64,000 bases of DNA. Origin: Seohaeicola saemankumensis (GTDB lineage: Bacteria; Pseudomonadota; Alphaproteobacteria; Rhodobacterales; Rhodobacteraceae). Below are positions 47,180-55,325 of this stretch, piece after piece. The stretch covers positions 186,001 through 250,000 of the forward strand of contig NZ_JAINWI010000003.1 of NCBI RefSeq assembly GCF_021021435.1, given 5' to 3'. The notes under the pieces are model-generated. The model did not search any database, was not told the DNA's origin, and was given only the letters and a program-made list of their open reading frames with translations. Each line of letters begins with the position of its first letter. Position 1 is the first letter of the stretch. The translations under genes and the position numbers were made by a program.

Positions 47180-47641
47180 ATGGGAGCCGCCTATTTCTAC
47201 CATCTGACACGCAATCCGCTGGAAGTGGCCCTGCCGCAGCTTTTGGGCCGCGCCAGATCGGTTGGCTGGCGCGTCGCGGTCAGGGGGCGTGATCCAGAAC
47301 GGCTGGACTGGCTGGACCGTCAGCTGTGGCTGGGGCCCGAGGCAGGATTTCTACCGCATGGACTGGCCGGCGGGCCGCATGATGCGTCCCAGCCGGTGCT
47401 CTTGACGACCGGAGAGGCCAGCAATGATCCGGCCTGCCTGATGACCGTGGACGGGGCCGGTCTGGACCCTGCCGAGGTGCAGGCGCTGGAGCGTGTCTGC
47501 GTGATTTTCGACGGCAATGATCCGGCGGCGCTGGATATCGCGCGGGGCCAGTGGAAAGCCCTGACCGATGCGGGTTGCGCCGCGCAATACTGGTCCGAGG
47601 AATCGGGACGTTGGGAGAAGAAAGCCGAACGCGGCGCCTGA
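47180..47641 (+). CDS. holC: DNA polymerase III subunit chi
   Basis: A 153-aa subunit of the clamp-loader complex that contacts single-stranded-DNA-binding protein. The pattern AAYFYHLTRNPLEVALPQLLGRARSVGWRV, DRLWLGPEAGFLPHGL-like middle and CVIFDGNDPAALDIARGQWKALTDAG is typical of alphaproteobacterial HolC. 4 bp after pepA; a copy of the 22-bp repeat follows 17 bp later. Confidence 0.92.
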   Translation: MGAAYFYHLTRNPLEVALPQLLGRARSVGWRVAVRGRDPERLDWLDRQLWLGPEAGFLPHGLAGGPHDASQPVLLTTGEASNDPACLMTVDGAGLDPAEVQALERVCVIFDGNDPAALDIARGQWKALTDAGCAAQYWSEESGRWEKKAERGA

Positions 47642-47658
47642 GGCAGGTCGGGGTCCGT

Positions 47659-47680
47659 GAGTATTTCCCTCAAGATGAAA
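47659..47680 (+). repeat. Dispersed 22-bp intergenic motif, copy 4
   Basis: Plus-strand match to GRRTATTT-N4-CAAGAWGAAR in the 50-bp gap between the converging holC and aspartic-protease genes, sense to holC mRNA. Confidence 0.7.
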
Positions 47681-47691
47681 CAGTGGTCGCG

Positions 47692-48273
47692 CTAACGCGT
47701 CAGGATCAGTGCGCCTTGCCGGATCTCGACCGACGAGAAGCGTTGCAGATAGCCCATGCCCAACAGCGATTCCCGCATCACGCCCTCGTTGACAAAGGCG
47801 CGCAGGTCGCGGTCCTCGATCCCGCCAAGACGGATGCTGTCCAACCTGACAGGGGCTGTGCGAACCTGTCCGTTTGCCGTCATCGCGCTGCCGACAAAGG
47901 CCAGTTCCGCCAGATCAAGCCCCGCGCTGACCGCATCCTCGCGGCTGAGAAAAATATCTGTGGCACCGGTATCAACCAAAAAGCGGATCGGTGCGCCGTT
48001 GACCTGCGCAGTCAAATAATAATGGCCGTCAGCCGCGCGCGGCAACTCGATCCGGCCTTCGGCTGTGATCACCGACTGGCTGGGGCGCACCGTCTGGCGG
48101 ATATCCGACCACAGGCCCACGGCGGCGATGACCCCCAGAAACAGCAGACCCCAGATCACGACATATTGTAGCGTCTTCCCCAAAGACTGGCGGTTCTGGA
48201 CGAAAAACCAAAAGGCGATGACCGATCCCAGCAGGATCAGATAGGTCAGTCTGCCAATGTCATCGCCGTCCAT
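47692..48273 (-). CDS. Membrane-anchored retropepsin-like aspartic protease
   Basis: A 193-aa clan AA aspartic protease of the TIGR02281/bacterial retropepsin-like type. Two N-terminal transmembrane helices (about 10-24 and 37-54) anchor it with the catalytic domain in the periplasm. The active site DTGATDIFLS has D101. Like other single-domain members it should act as a dimer. Substrate unknown. Upstream MarC gene on the same strand at 59 bp. Confidence 0.85.
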   Translation of the reverse strand: MDGDDIGRLTYLILLGSVIAFWFFVQNRQSLGKTLQYVVIWGLLFLGVIAAVGLWSDIRQTVRPSQSVITAEGRIELPRAADGHYYLTAQVNGAPIRFLVDTGATDIFLSREDAVSAGLDLAELAFVGSAMTANGQVRTAPVRLDSIRLGGIEDRDLRAFVNEGVMRESLLGMGYLQRFSSVEIRQGALILTR

Positions 48274-48332
48274 GCTGCCTGCCTTCTGACCCGTTCCCCG
48301 CTGATATAGGTGCAGGCAGGCGCAGTGCCAAC

Positions 48333-48947
48333 TCAGCCCGCAAAGCCGAAGTCGCGCAACCCGTCCAGCACGAACTGCACCGACAAGGCGGCCAGCAACA
48401 TACCCAGAAGGCGCGTAACCACGTTGATGCCGACACGGCCCAAGGCCCGCTCGAACAGATTGGCGGTCAGGAATAGCAGCATCACCAGCGTGAGAACCAC
48501 CAGCATCACGCAGATCACCATTCCCAGCCCCGCAAGTCCGGGCTGTTGTCCTGCCAGCAGGATCATCGAGGCAATCGCACCCGGCCCCGCGATCAGCGGG
48601 ATAGCAAGGGGAAAGACAGACGGGTCGGGGCGGTCCTCATCAGTCTGGTCTTCGCGCCGCTTGGCACGGCGGTCGAACAGCATGTCTAGTGCTGTGAGGA
48701 ACAGAAGGATACCCCCCGCGATACGGAACGCGGGCATCGAAATGCCGACAAAGCCCAGAACAGCCTCGCCCGCATAAGCGAAAATGGTCAGCAGGATGGC
48801 CGCGACAATCACCGCCCGCAGCCCGATGGCACGACGCGCCGCAGCGCTCATCCCTTGGGTGAGGGCCACGAAGAGCGGCACCAGGCCGATCGGGTCGATG
48901 ATCACGAAGAGCGTGACAAAAGCGGTGATAAGAAAGGCGCTGTCCAT
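48333..48947 (-). CDS. MarC-family integral membrane protein
   Basis: A 204-aa protein with six predicted transmembrane helices of the MarC/UPF0056 type. It contains the family's FVTLFVIIDPIGLVPLFVAL near the N terminus and VFPLAIPLIAGPGAIASMILL in the middle. Despite the name, the family is not required for multiple antibiotic resistance and its role is unclear. 15 bp after the ABC-F gene stop. Confidence 0.88.
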   Translation of the reverse strand: MDSAFLITAFVTLFVIIDPIGLVPLFVALTQGMSAAARRAIGLRAVIVAAILLTIFAYAGEAVLGFVGISMPAFRIAGGILLFLTALDMLFDRRAKRREDQTDEDRPDPSVFPLAIPLIAGPGAIASMILLAGQQPGLAGLGMVICVMLVVLTLVMLLFLTANLFERALGRVGINVVTRLLGMLLAALSVQFVLDGLRDFGFAG

Positions 48948-48962
48948 TCCGGAAGACTGACC

Positions 48963-50816
48963 CTAAGCCTCGGCCTTTTCAAGCTTTTCGAGTGCGGTCA
49001 TCCACAGGCCCTCGGCGCGGTCGAGGGCCTCGCGCAGTTCGGCGTATTTTTTCTGCCAGACGACCAACTCGTCCTTGCGCTCGTCATACAGCGTGGGGTC
49101 GGCCAGTTTCTTGGCCAGTTTGTCGCCCATCTCGTTCAGCTTCTTGACGCGGTCCTCGCACTTGCGCACCTCGGCGCGCAAGGCAAGGATCTGATCGCGG
49201 CTGGGTTTCGCGGCGCTCTCTTTCGGCTTGTCCTTTTCCTTGCTCCGCGCGGGCGTGTCGGATTGTAAAAGCATTTTCCGATAGGTTTCTAGGTCTTCCT
49301 CATAGGGGCGCACGGTGCCGTCCTGCACCAGCCACAAACGGTCCGCCACCATCGACAGCAGGTGCATGTCGTGGCTGACAAGGATCACCGCGCCGGAATA
49401 GGCGGTCAGCGCCTCGACCAGGGCCTCGCGGGATTCGATATCCAGGTGGTTGGTCGGTTCATCCAAAATCAGCAGATGCGGCGCGGGCAGGGTGGCCAGC
49501 AGCAGCGACAGCCGCGCCTTTTGTCCACCCGACAGGCGGCCCACCTCGGTTTCGGCCTGTGCCGCGCCCAAACCGAAGCCTGCCAGACGCGCGCGCAGTT
49601 TCGCCTGCCCCTCGGCAGGGCGTTCGCGCAGCAGGTGCTGCAAGGGTGTTTCCTCGATCCGCAACTCGTCGACCTGATGCTGGGCAAAGAAGCCGATCCG
49701 CAACTTGCTGGATTGTGTGGTCTTGCCGCCCATCGCATCAAGGCGACCCGAGAGGAGTTTCGACAGGGTCGATTTGCCCTGACCGTTCTTGCCCAGAAGG
49801 GCGATCCGGTCATCCTGATCAATCCGCAGGTTCAACCGGTTCAGAACGACTGTGTCGCCATAACCTACGCTGCCGTTTTCAATCGAGATGATCGGCGGCG
49901 ACAGTTCCTCGGGCTCTGGGAAGGAAAAGACCGTGCGCGCGGCATCTTCGGGAGCGCGGATGGTTTCCATCTTTTCCAGCATCTTGACGCGGGATTGCGC
50001 TTGTTTGGCCTTGCTGGCCTTGGCTTTGAAGCGGTCGACAAAACTCTGCAGATGGGCGCGGCGGGCGTCCTGCTTCTTGGCCGCCGCGGTCAGCACGGCG
50101 CGTTGGGCGGCGCGCTGGCGGGCGAACTGGTCGTAGTTGCCGCTGTAATAGGTCAGCTTGCGGTCTTCCAGATGCAGGATCGCACCCACGGCACGGTTCA
50201 GAAGCTCGCGGTCGTGGCTGATGATCAGCACCGTGTGCGGATATTTGATCAGGTAGTTTTCCAGCCAGAGTGCGCCCTCAAGATCAAGGTAGTTGGTTGG
50301 CTCGTCCAAAAGCAGGTAGTCGGGCTGTGCGAACAGCACAGCCGCAAGCGCCACCCGCATCCGCCAGCCACCCGAGAAGGCAGAGCAGGGCATCAGTTGC
50401 TCCTCGGCATCAAAGCCAAGTCCGCGCAGGATCGACGAGGCGCGCGCTTCGGCAGACCAAGCGTCAATATCGGCAAGGCGCGTTTGCACTTCCGAGATAC
50501 GGGCCGGATCGGTGGCGGTTTCCGCCTCGGCCAGCAACGCGTTGCGCTCGGTATCAGCGGCAAGCACGGTATCGAGAAGCGACACCTCGTTGCCCGGCAC
50601 CTCCTGCGCGACGCCCCCGATACGGGCGCGGGCGGGCAGGGTGATCGTGCCGCCTTCCAGCGCCAACTCACCACGGATCAGCTTGAACAGCGTGGTTTTA
50701 CCCGCGCCATTGCGGCCGATCAGGCCAACCTTGTGGCCTGTCGGGATGGTGGCGCTTGCGGCCTCGAAAAGCGGGCGGCCTTCAATATTGAAGGAGAGTT
50801 CTGTGATGCGTAACAT
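48963..50816 (-). CDS. ABC-F family ATP-binding protein
   Basis: A 617-aa soluble protein with two ABC domains and no membrane part. First domain: Walker A LIGRNGAGKTTL, signature FSGGWRMRVALA, Walker B YLLLDEPTNYLDLE. Second: LLGKNGQGKSTL, LSGGQKARLSLL, LLILDEPTNHLDIE. The linker has QRAAQRAVLTAAAKKQDARR typical of the interdomain P-site tRNA-interaction motif; the C-terminal ~90 residues form a lysine-rich coiled coil (DQILALRAEVRKCEDRVKKL). The layout is YheS/Uup-like. ABC-F proteins act on ribosomes or in related quality control. ATG 50816 is the family start. Confidence 0.92.
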   Translation of the reverse strand: MLRITELSFNIEGRPLFEAASATIPTGHKVGLIGRNGAGKTTLFKLIRGELALEGGTITLPARARIGGVAQEVPGNEVSLLDTVLAADTERNALLAEAETATDPARISEVQTRLADIDAWSAEARASSILRGLGFDAEEQLMPCSAFSGGWRMRVALAAVLFAQPDYLLLDEPTNYLDLEGALWLENYLIKYPHTVLIISHDRELLNRAVGAILHLEDRKLTYYSGNYDQFARQRAAQRAVLTAAAKKQDARRAHLQSFVDRFKAKASKAKQAQSRVKMLEKMETIRAPEDAARTVFSFPEPEELSPPIISIENGSVGYGDTVVLNRLNLRIDQDDRIALLGKNGQGKSTLSKLLSGRLDAMGGKTTQSSKLRIGFFAQHQVDELRIEETPLQHLLRERPAEGQAKLRARLAGFGLGAAQAETEVGRLSGGQKARLSLLLATLPAPHLLILDEPTNHLDIESREALVEALTAYSGAVILVSHDMHLLSMVADRLWLVQDGTVRPYEEDLETYRKMLLQSDTPARSKEKDKPKESAAKPSRDQILALRAEVRKCEDRVKKLNEMGDKLAKKLADPTLYDERKDELVVWQKKYAELREALDRAEGLWMTALEKLEKAEA

Positions 50817-50895
50817 GGGCGGAGCGATGGACCACGGCCCCGCCCATGTCAATGTCGATCAAGGCAGAATCGCCGCTCTTTCACAGGCGTTGCGC

Positions 50896-51204
50896 CTATT
50901 TCATGAGCGCTTCGACCCCGTCGACAGGATAGCTTTGATATCCGATGGCAGGGCTGTCGCCATCCAGCGCGAAAACATAGACGTGGAAGGCATCATCATG
51001 CACCACAGCGCGGCAGAACACATCATCCCGCGCAATCGCGTCCAGCGCCAGACCCTCGGGGCAGGCCGCAAGGTCAATATGGGGAATCGAGGCCTCGAAG
51101 ATCGCATAGGTCAGAGGCAGGGCCGTGGGGGTTTGCGCCACGACAATTGCAGGGACCAGCGACAAAGCCAGTATGCAGACAGGAAAGATTGGGGAACGGG
51201 CCAT
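50896..51204 (-). CDS. Small secreted protein of unknown function, 102 aa
   Basis: From the ATG at 51204 (AAGGA 8 bases upstream; another ATG three codons earlier) the product has a signal peptide MARSPIFPVCILALSLVPAI ending near VVAQ, then ~75 residues of mature protein with two cysteines in CPEG...CRAVVHD that could form a disulfide. I recognise no family. Lies between ndk's upstream region and the ABC-F gene, 79 bp from the latter. Confidence 0.65.
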   Translation of the reverse strand: MARSPIFPVCILALSLVPAIVVAQTPTALPLTYAIFEASIPHIDLAACPEGLALDAIARDDVFCRAVVHDDAFHVYVFALDGDSPAIGYQSYPVDGVEALMK

Positions 51205-51400
51205 TGTGGACATCCTTGGTTCGGGAAAAATGCTGGCTGTATCGAATGGCTAGTCAGTGACTTACTAAAACAATCGGAAATAGCAAGGCAGAAAAGCCGA
51301 ACGGCCTTCGCGCAGGGTGCAGCCTTTAGCCTCTTTAACCCCAGAAATACCCGTGTTAGAGGCAGCGCCAACATCAACCTGAACACGGGGAGTGAGCCTC

Positions 51401-51823
51401 ATGGCCATCCAGCGCACCTTTTCGATCATCAAACCTGACGCCACCAAGCGCAACCTGACCGGCGCCATCAATGCCAAGCTGGAAGCGGCTGGCCTGCGGA
51501 TCGTGGCGCAAAAGCGCATCCACCTGTCCAAGGCTCAGGCAGGCGCCTTCTATGCCGTGCATAAAGAGCGTCCCTTCTATGACGAGCTGTGCGAGTTCAT
51601 GGCCTCCGAGCCGATCGTCGTGCAGGTGCTGGAAGGCGAGAATGCCGTTCTGAAGAACCGTGAAGTGATGGGCGCCACCAACCCCGCCGATGCAGCCGAA
51701 GGCACGATCCGCAAGGAATTCGCGCTGTCGATCGGCGAGAACTCGGTGCATGGTTCGGATGCCGAGGAAACAGCGGCAGAAGAAATCGCGTATTTCTTCT
51801 CGGGTCTGGAACTGGTGGGCTGA
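51401..51823 (+). CDS. ndk: Nucleoside diphosphate kinase
   Basis: A 140-aa NDP kinase balancing NTP pools. Starts [19 protein letters not shown]; catalytic H117 lies in [27 protein letters not shown] is the family pattern. ATG 51401 has GGGGAG 9-10 bases upstream; the open frame begins three codons earlier. A strong terminator follows at 51846. A stem-forming GCCTCT...AGAGGC repeat lies in its leader (51329-51363). Confidence 0.97.
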   Translation: MAIQRTFSIIKPDATKRNLTGAINAKLEAAGLRIVAQKRIHLSKAQAGAFYAVHKERPFYDELCEFMASEPIVVQVLEGENAVLKNREVMGATNPADAAEGTIRKEFALSIGENSVHGSDAEETAAEEIAYFFSGLELVG

Positions 51824-51845
51824 ATGTCAGCTTCCAGTTAACGGC

Positions 51846-51873
51846 AAAGGGGCGCAGCGATGCGCCCTTTTTT
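51846..51873 (+). terminator. Intrinsic terminator of ndk
   Basis: Stem AAAGGGGCGCA / TGCGCCCTTTT with a GCGA tetraloop and one G-U pair, ending in six T. Confidence 0.88.
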
Positions 51874-51889
51874 GTTGTCTTGGCAAAGC

Positions 51890-52234
51890 CTAGCGCCGCA
51901 TCAGTCTTTCGGGTGCGATAACCCCGATGGCATCCAGCACGGATTCCAGATGGCGCAGGTCGGTATCCAGATGCGTTGCCTTCAGCGCGTCAAAGCGCAC
52001 CCGCAGCGCGGTCTTTTCAGCGCCTTTGCAATCGTTCCACGGGCGGCCCTGCAAAGCCATCACCAGTACATAATAGCCGATGAAATGCGGGCGAAGGCCT
52101 ATGGCGATCATCCTGCCGTAAGCTTCGTCCGCCCCCAAGGCGCGCAGGTCTTCGGCGCAGGTGATGCCCGCGCGGGCGCAGTCCCGCTCCATTGCGGGGC
52201 CAAGGTTGGGAATCGAGGAGACGGGCGTGCTCAT
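51890..52234 (-). CDS. TfoX C-terminal-domain protein
   Basis: A 114-aa protein matching the stand-alone C-terminal (helix-hairpin-helix-like) domain of TfoX/Sxy: IPNLGPAMERDCARAGITCAEDLRALGADEAYGRM, then IGYYVLVMALQGRPWNDCKG. In gammaproteobacteria full TfoX controls competence genes; the single-domain alphaproteobacterial versions have no known role. The start at 52234 is the first ATG matching the domain; the open frame extends 65 codons upstream over the 42-aa gene in a different frame. Confidence 0.78.
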   Translation of the reverse strand: MSTPVSSIPNLGPAMERDCARAGITCAEDLRALGADEAYGRMIAIGLRPHFIGYYVLVMALQGRPWNDCKGAEKTALRVRFDALKATHLDTDLRHLESVLDAIGVIAPERLMRR

Positions 52235-52284
52235 AGCGCGACTGTGCCAGTCCGCATCACCCTTGTCATCCGCGTCATGCGGCG

Positions 52285-52413
52285 TCAGATGCTGGCGAAA
52301 TCCGTATAGACCGCGCCTTTTTTCGGTGTCGGTTGCGCGGCAACAGGGGAAGGTGCGGGCGCGGGATGCACCTGTGTTTCCGGTTGCGTTTGCGGTTTGG
52401 CTGCCTGTGCCAT
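52285..52413 (-). CDS. Small Pro/Ala/Gln-rich protein, 42 aa
   Basis: ATG 52413 has AGGAG 6 bases upstream. The 42-aa product is MAQAAKPQTQPETQ-type, rich in Pro, Ala and Gln, and ends KKGAVYTDFASI. Disordered and without family match. It is 50 bp upstream of the TfoX-type gene on the same strand. The good ribosome-binding site supports it; coding statistics on 42 residues do not. Confidence 0.45.
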   Translation of the reverse strand: MAQAAKPQTQPETQVHPAPAPSPVAAQPTPKKGAVYTDFASI

Positions 52414-52542
52414 TGTCTGCTCCTGCCAAGGATGCCTTTGCCGCAGTCTGCGGTTCTCAAGGCGGTTGTCGAAAGGGCAAATAAGTGGCCGCCGCCAAGC
52501 CCGCAAGATCCTGCGGGAATGGCAGCGCCGGTTTTGGCGTGA

Positions 52543-52887
52543 CTATGCCTTTTCAGCCGCAGTCACGATAATCTCGACGCGGTATTTGGGAGCCGCGAGT
52601 TTGGCCTCGCCGGTTGCGCGGGCAGGGGTATGGCCTGCGGGCACCCACCCGTCCCAAACGGCATTCATCTCGGCGAAATCGGCCATATCGGCCAGCCAGA
52701 TGATGGTTTGCAGGATATGCGTCTTGTCGCTGCCGGCCTGTGCAAGCAACGCGTCGATCTGGCGCAGGCAGTCTTTGGTTTGTGCCTCGACAGTGTCACC
52801 CTCGCCGACCTGACCGGCCAGATAGATGGTGCCGTTATGCTTGACGATGGCGCTCATGCGCGGGCCGGTTCCGATACGTTCGATCAT
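52543..52887 (-). CDS. RidA-family enamine/imine deaminase
   Basis: A 114-aa RidA/YjgF protein. The active-site arginine R90 lies in TPARATGEA and the glutamate in RVEIIVTA near the C terminus; YLAGQVGEGDTVEAQT and WLADMADFAEMNAVW are family segments. RidA hydrolyses reactive 2-aminoacrylate or other enamines. It is last in the leftward group of catabolic genes, 70 bp downstream of the 2-hydroxyacid dehydrogenase gene. Confidence 0.88.
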   Translation of the reverse strand: MIERIGTGPRMSAIVKHNGTIYLAGQVGEGDTVEAQTKDCLRQIDALLAQAGSDKTHILQTIIWLADMADFAEMNAVWDGWVPAGHTPARATGEAKLAAPKYRVEIIVTAAEKA

Positions 52888-52957
52888 GGTCTGTTCCTTC
52901 GGCTGGGTTGCATAGGCTTGGCGATAGCTGGCGCCTGCGGCTTTCGCAAGGGGTGGT

Positions 52958-53902
52958 TCACGCCAAGGGAACAGGGGTCAGCAAGGGCTGGCCGGCCAGT
53001 AGCGCGCGGATATTGGCGCGCTGCAATTCGCCCATCGCGGTGCGCGTTTCAATCGTGGCCGTGCCGATATGGGGCAGGGGCAGGACTTGCGGCAAGGCGG
53101 TCAGGCGCGGATCAGGAGTTGGTTCATTGCGAAACACATCCAGCGCAGCACCTCGGAGCGTGCCGTTCTCAAGTGCGGCCAGCAACGCCGATTCATCCAC
53201 AACAGAGCCGCGCGACATATTGATCAGGTGACCATCCGGGCCAAGGGCGTCAAGGATGTCTGCGGTGATCAGATTCTCGGTCTCGGCCCCGCCGATGGTG
53301 GTGACAAAAAGGTCATCCACAGCTCTCGCCAGATCAAGCGGCGTGCCGTGATGCTGCCAGCTTGCGGGCGTATCCTTGGGGCTGCGGGAGTAGTAATGCA
53401 CATCGCAATTGAACGCGGCCAGACGGTTGGCCGTGGCACGACCGATCCGGCCAAGGCCGAGGATGCCGATGCGCCGCCCGCTGGCCTTGCGCGCCAGTGG
53501 CGGGCCGCCTGCCGCCCATGCGCCGCTACGCACCGAGGCGATCCCCGCCTCGACTTCGCGCAGAATGCCCAGCCACATGGCCACGGCCAGATCGGCCACG
53601 TCATCGGTCAGCACATCGGGCGTATTGGTCACGGCAATGCCGCGCGCGGCGGCGGCGGGCAGATCGACTGCATCATATCCCACACCGTAGCGCGCGATCA
53701 GTTCCAGCGCAGGCAGGGCGTCCATCTCGGCTGGGCCGAAGGCTTCATGGCTCTTGCAGGCAACGGCGCGGATCTTGGCACGCTTCGCTGAAGGAAGGCT
53801 GTTCAGATCGGCCAGACGTATCAGTGCCAGATCGCCGAAATCGGCCCTGAGTGTGGTTGCATCCATATCGGCATAGGTGCCGACGATCAGAACCTCGGAC
53901 AT
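52958..53902 (-). CDS. D-isomer-specific 2-hydroxyacid dehydrogenase
   Basis: A 314-aa NAD(P)-dependent dehydrogenase. The Rossmann motif ILGLGRIGRATANRLAAF, catalytic Arg-Glu-His set (N-terminal arginine, ALDVFRNEPTP, and LPHIGTATIETR with the histidine) are present. It would interconvert a 2-oxo acid such as glyoxylate or hydroxypyruvate and the D-hydroxy acid. The group partners (ThDP lyase, SDR, GST, RidA) suggest it treats products of sugar-acid breakdown. 19 bp after the SDR gene. Confidence 0.88.
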   Translation of the reverse strand: MSEVLIVGTYADMDATTLRADFGDLALIRLADLNSLPSAKRAKIRAVACKSHEAFGPAEMDALPALELIARYGVGYDAVDLPAAAARGIAVTNTPDVLTDDVADLAVAMWLGILREVEAGIASVRSGAWAAGGPPLARKASGRRIGILGLGRIGRATANRLAAFNCDVHYYSRSPKDTPASWQHHGTPLDLARAVDDLFVTTIGGAETENLITADILDALGPDGHLINMSRGSVVDESALLAALENGTLRGAALDVFRNEPTPDPRLTALPQVLPLPHIGTATIETRTAMGELQRANIRALLAGQPLLTPVPLA

Positions 53903-53921
53903 TAAACTTTCCTTTATACGA

Positions 53922-54659
53922 TTATCCGCGTCCGATAAATGGCATATTAGTAGCCATGACTGTCACAAACGGCACATTAGCGCCGTCCGGCAGGCTTGCC
54001 ATGTGAAACAAGGTATCCGCGACAACAGACACATCCATCATCGCCTCGGGTTTGATACTGCCATCGGCCTGCGGCACGCCTTTGGCCATCCGGTCGGCCA
54101 TGCCGGACATGGCGTTGCCGATGTCGATCTGGCCGCAAGCGATGTTGAAAGGGCGGCCATCCAGCGACAGCGTCCGGGTGATACCTGTCACGGCATGCTT
54201 GGCCGCTGTATAGGCGATAGAACCGGGGCGCGGCGCATGGGCCGAGATCGAGCCGTTATTGATGATGCGCCCGCCTTGCGGATTTTGGGCGCGCATCCTT
54301 GCAAAAGCCGCGCGGGCGCACAGGAAAACACCCGTGACATTCACATCCAGCACCGCGCGAAAATCGTCGGGCGCGATCTGGTCAATCGTGTTGGCCCCAA
54401 GGTTGCGACCTGCATTGTTGAAGACAAGGTCAAGGCGGCCCCATTCGTTCATCGCTCTGTCGAACAAGGCCTCGACCGTGGCCGCGTGTGTCACATCGCC
54501 TTGCAGGATCAGCGCGTTTGGATGCGCCTCGGCGCTGTCCGACAGCGCATCCGCGCGCCGCCCGATCAGTCCGACGCGCCAGCCATTGGCCAGAAACAGA
54601 CGCGCTGTTGCACGGCCTATCCCGCTGCCTGCGCCTGTAACAAGGATCGTTTTTGTCAT
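53922..54659 (-). CDS. Short-chain dehydrogenase/reductase
   Basis: A 245-aa SDR. Cofactor motif VTGAGSGIGRATARLF, NNAG, and catalytic Ser-Tyr-Lys (NNGSISAHAPRPGSIAYTAAKHAV). The natural substrate is unknown; SDRs in sugar-acid clusters often oxidise a sugar, sugar alcohol or lactone precursor. Its ATG overlaps the GST stop by 4 bases. Confidence 0.88.
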   Translation of the reverse strand: MTKTILVTGAGSGIGRATARLFLANGWRVGLIGRRADALSDSAEAHPNALILQGDVTHAATVEALFDRAMNEWGRLDLVFNNAGRNLGANTIDQIAPDDFRAVLDVNVTGVFLCARAAFARMRAQNPQGGRIINNGSISAHAPRPGSIAYTAAKHAVTGITRTLSLDGRPFNIACGQIDIGNAMSGMADRMAKGVPQADGSIKPEAMMDVSVVADTLFHMASLPDGANVPFVTVMATNMPFIGRG

Positions 54660-55288
54660 GCGGGCATCGGGATCGGGCCGACCTCGGTTGGCACCTGATA
54701 GCCGCGCTGGACTGCGGGGCGGTCAGCCAAAGCCCGATACCAGCGCAGGACATTGGGGAATTGAGTCAGATCAACCTCGTGCCACTCATGGCGTGCAGCC
54801 CAAGGAAAAATCGCCATATCGGCGATGGAATAATCCCCCGCCACATAGTCGCGCCCTTCCAATTGGCGGTCCAATACACCGTAAAGTCGTTGGGCTTCCT
54901 TGGCGAAACGCTGCTCGGCGGGTTCGGACAGGCCGCGATTGTTGCGCAAGAAATAATGTGCCTGCCCCAGCATCGGGCCGAAACCGCCCATCTGCCACAT
55001 CAGCCATTGCATCACATCGGCGCGGGCCGCCATGTCGGTGGGCAGGAACTTACCCGTCTTTTCGGCCAGATAGACCATAATCGCGCCGGATTCGAACTGT
55101 TTGACGCCCGTGTCATGGTCCACAATCGCTGGGATCTTGTTGTTGGGCGAAATGGCCAGAAAATCTGGCGCGAATTGCTCGTCTTTGCCGATGTTGATGC
55201 TGTGTACGGTGTAGGGCAGGCCAAGCTCTTCCAGCAGGATCGAGACTTTGCGCCCGTTGGGGGTGCCCCATGTATAAAGATCAATCAT
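54656..55288 (-). CDS. Glutathione S-transferase family protein (YfcG-like)
   Basis: A 210-aa thioredoxin-fold GST. The N-terminal TWGTPNGRKVSILLEELGLPY and NKIPAIVDHD are the glutathione-site elements, like those of disulfide-bond oxidoreductase YfcG; the C-terminal helical domain includes DVMQWLMWQMGGFGPMLGQ. Catalysis with glutathione on a disulfide or electrophile is likely; the partner substrate is unknown. It sits between the ThDP enzyme gene (37 bp) and the SDR gene (overlap). Confidence 0.86.
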   Translation of the reverse strand: MIDLYTWGTPNGRKVSILLEELGLPYTVHSINIGKDEQFAPDFLAISPNNKIPAIVDHDTGVKQFESGAIMVYLAEKTGKFLPTDMAARADVMQWLMWQMGGFGPMLGQAHYFLRNNRGLSEPAEQRFAKEAQRLYGVLDRQLEGRDYVAGDYSIADMAIFPWAARHEWHEVDLTQFPNVLRWYRALADRPAVQRGYQVPTEVGPIPMPA

Positions 55289-55325
55289 TCTATGGTCCTT
55301 CTATCGTCCGGTTACAGGGCAAAGC

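Noticed and set aside
47688-47698. GCGCTAACGCG as another LacI-like site
   Set aside because: It is part of the last codons of the aspartic-protease gene and has no symmetric partner or promoter context.
49362-50813. A 483-codon open frame antisense to the ABC-F gene
   Set aside because: Shadow of a strong ABC-F gene; no ribosome-binding site or family features.
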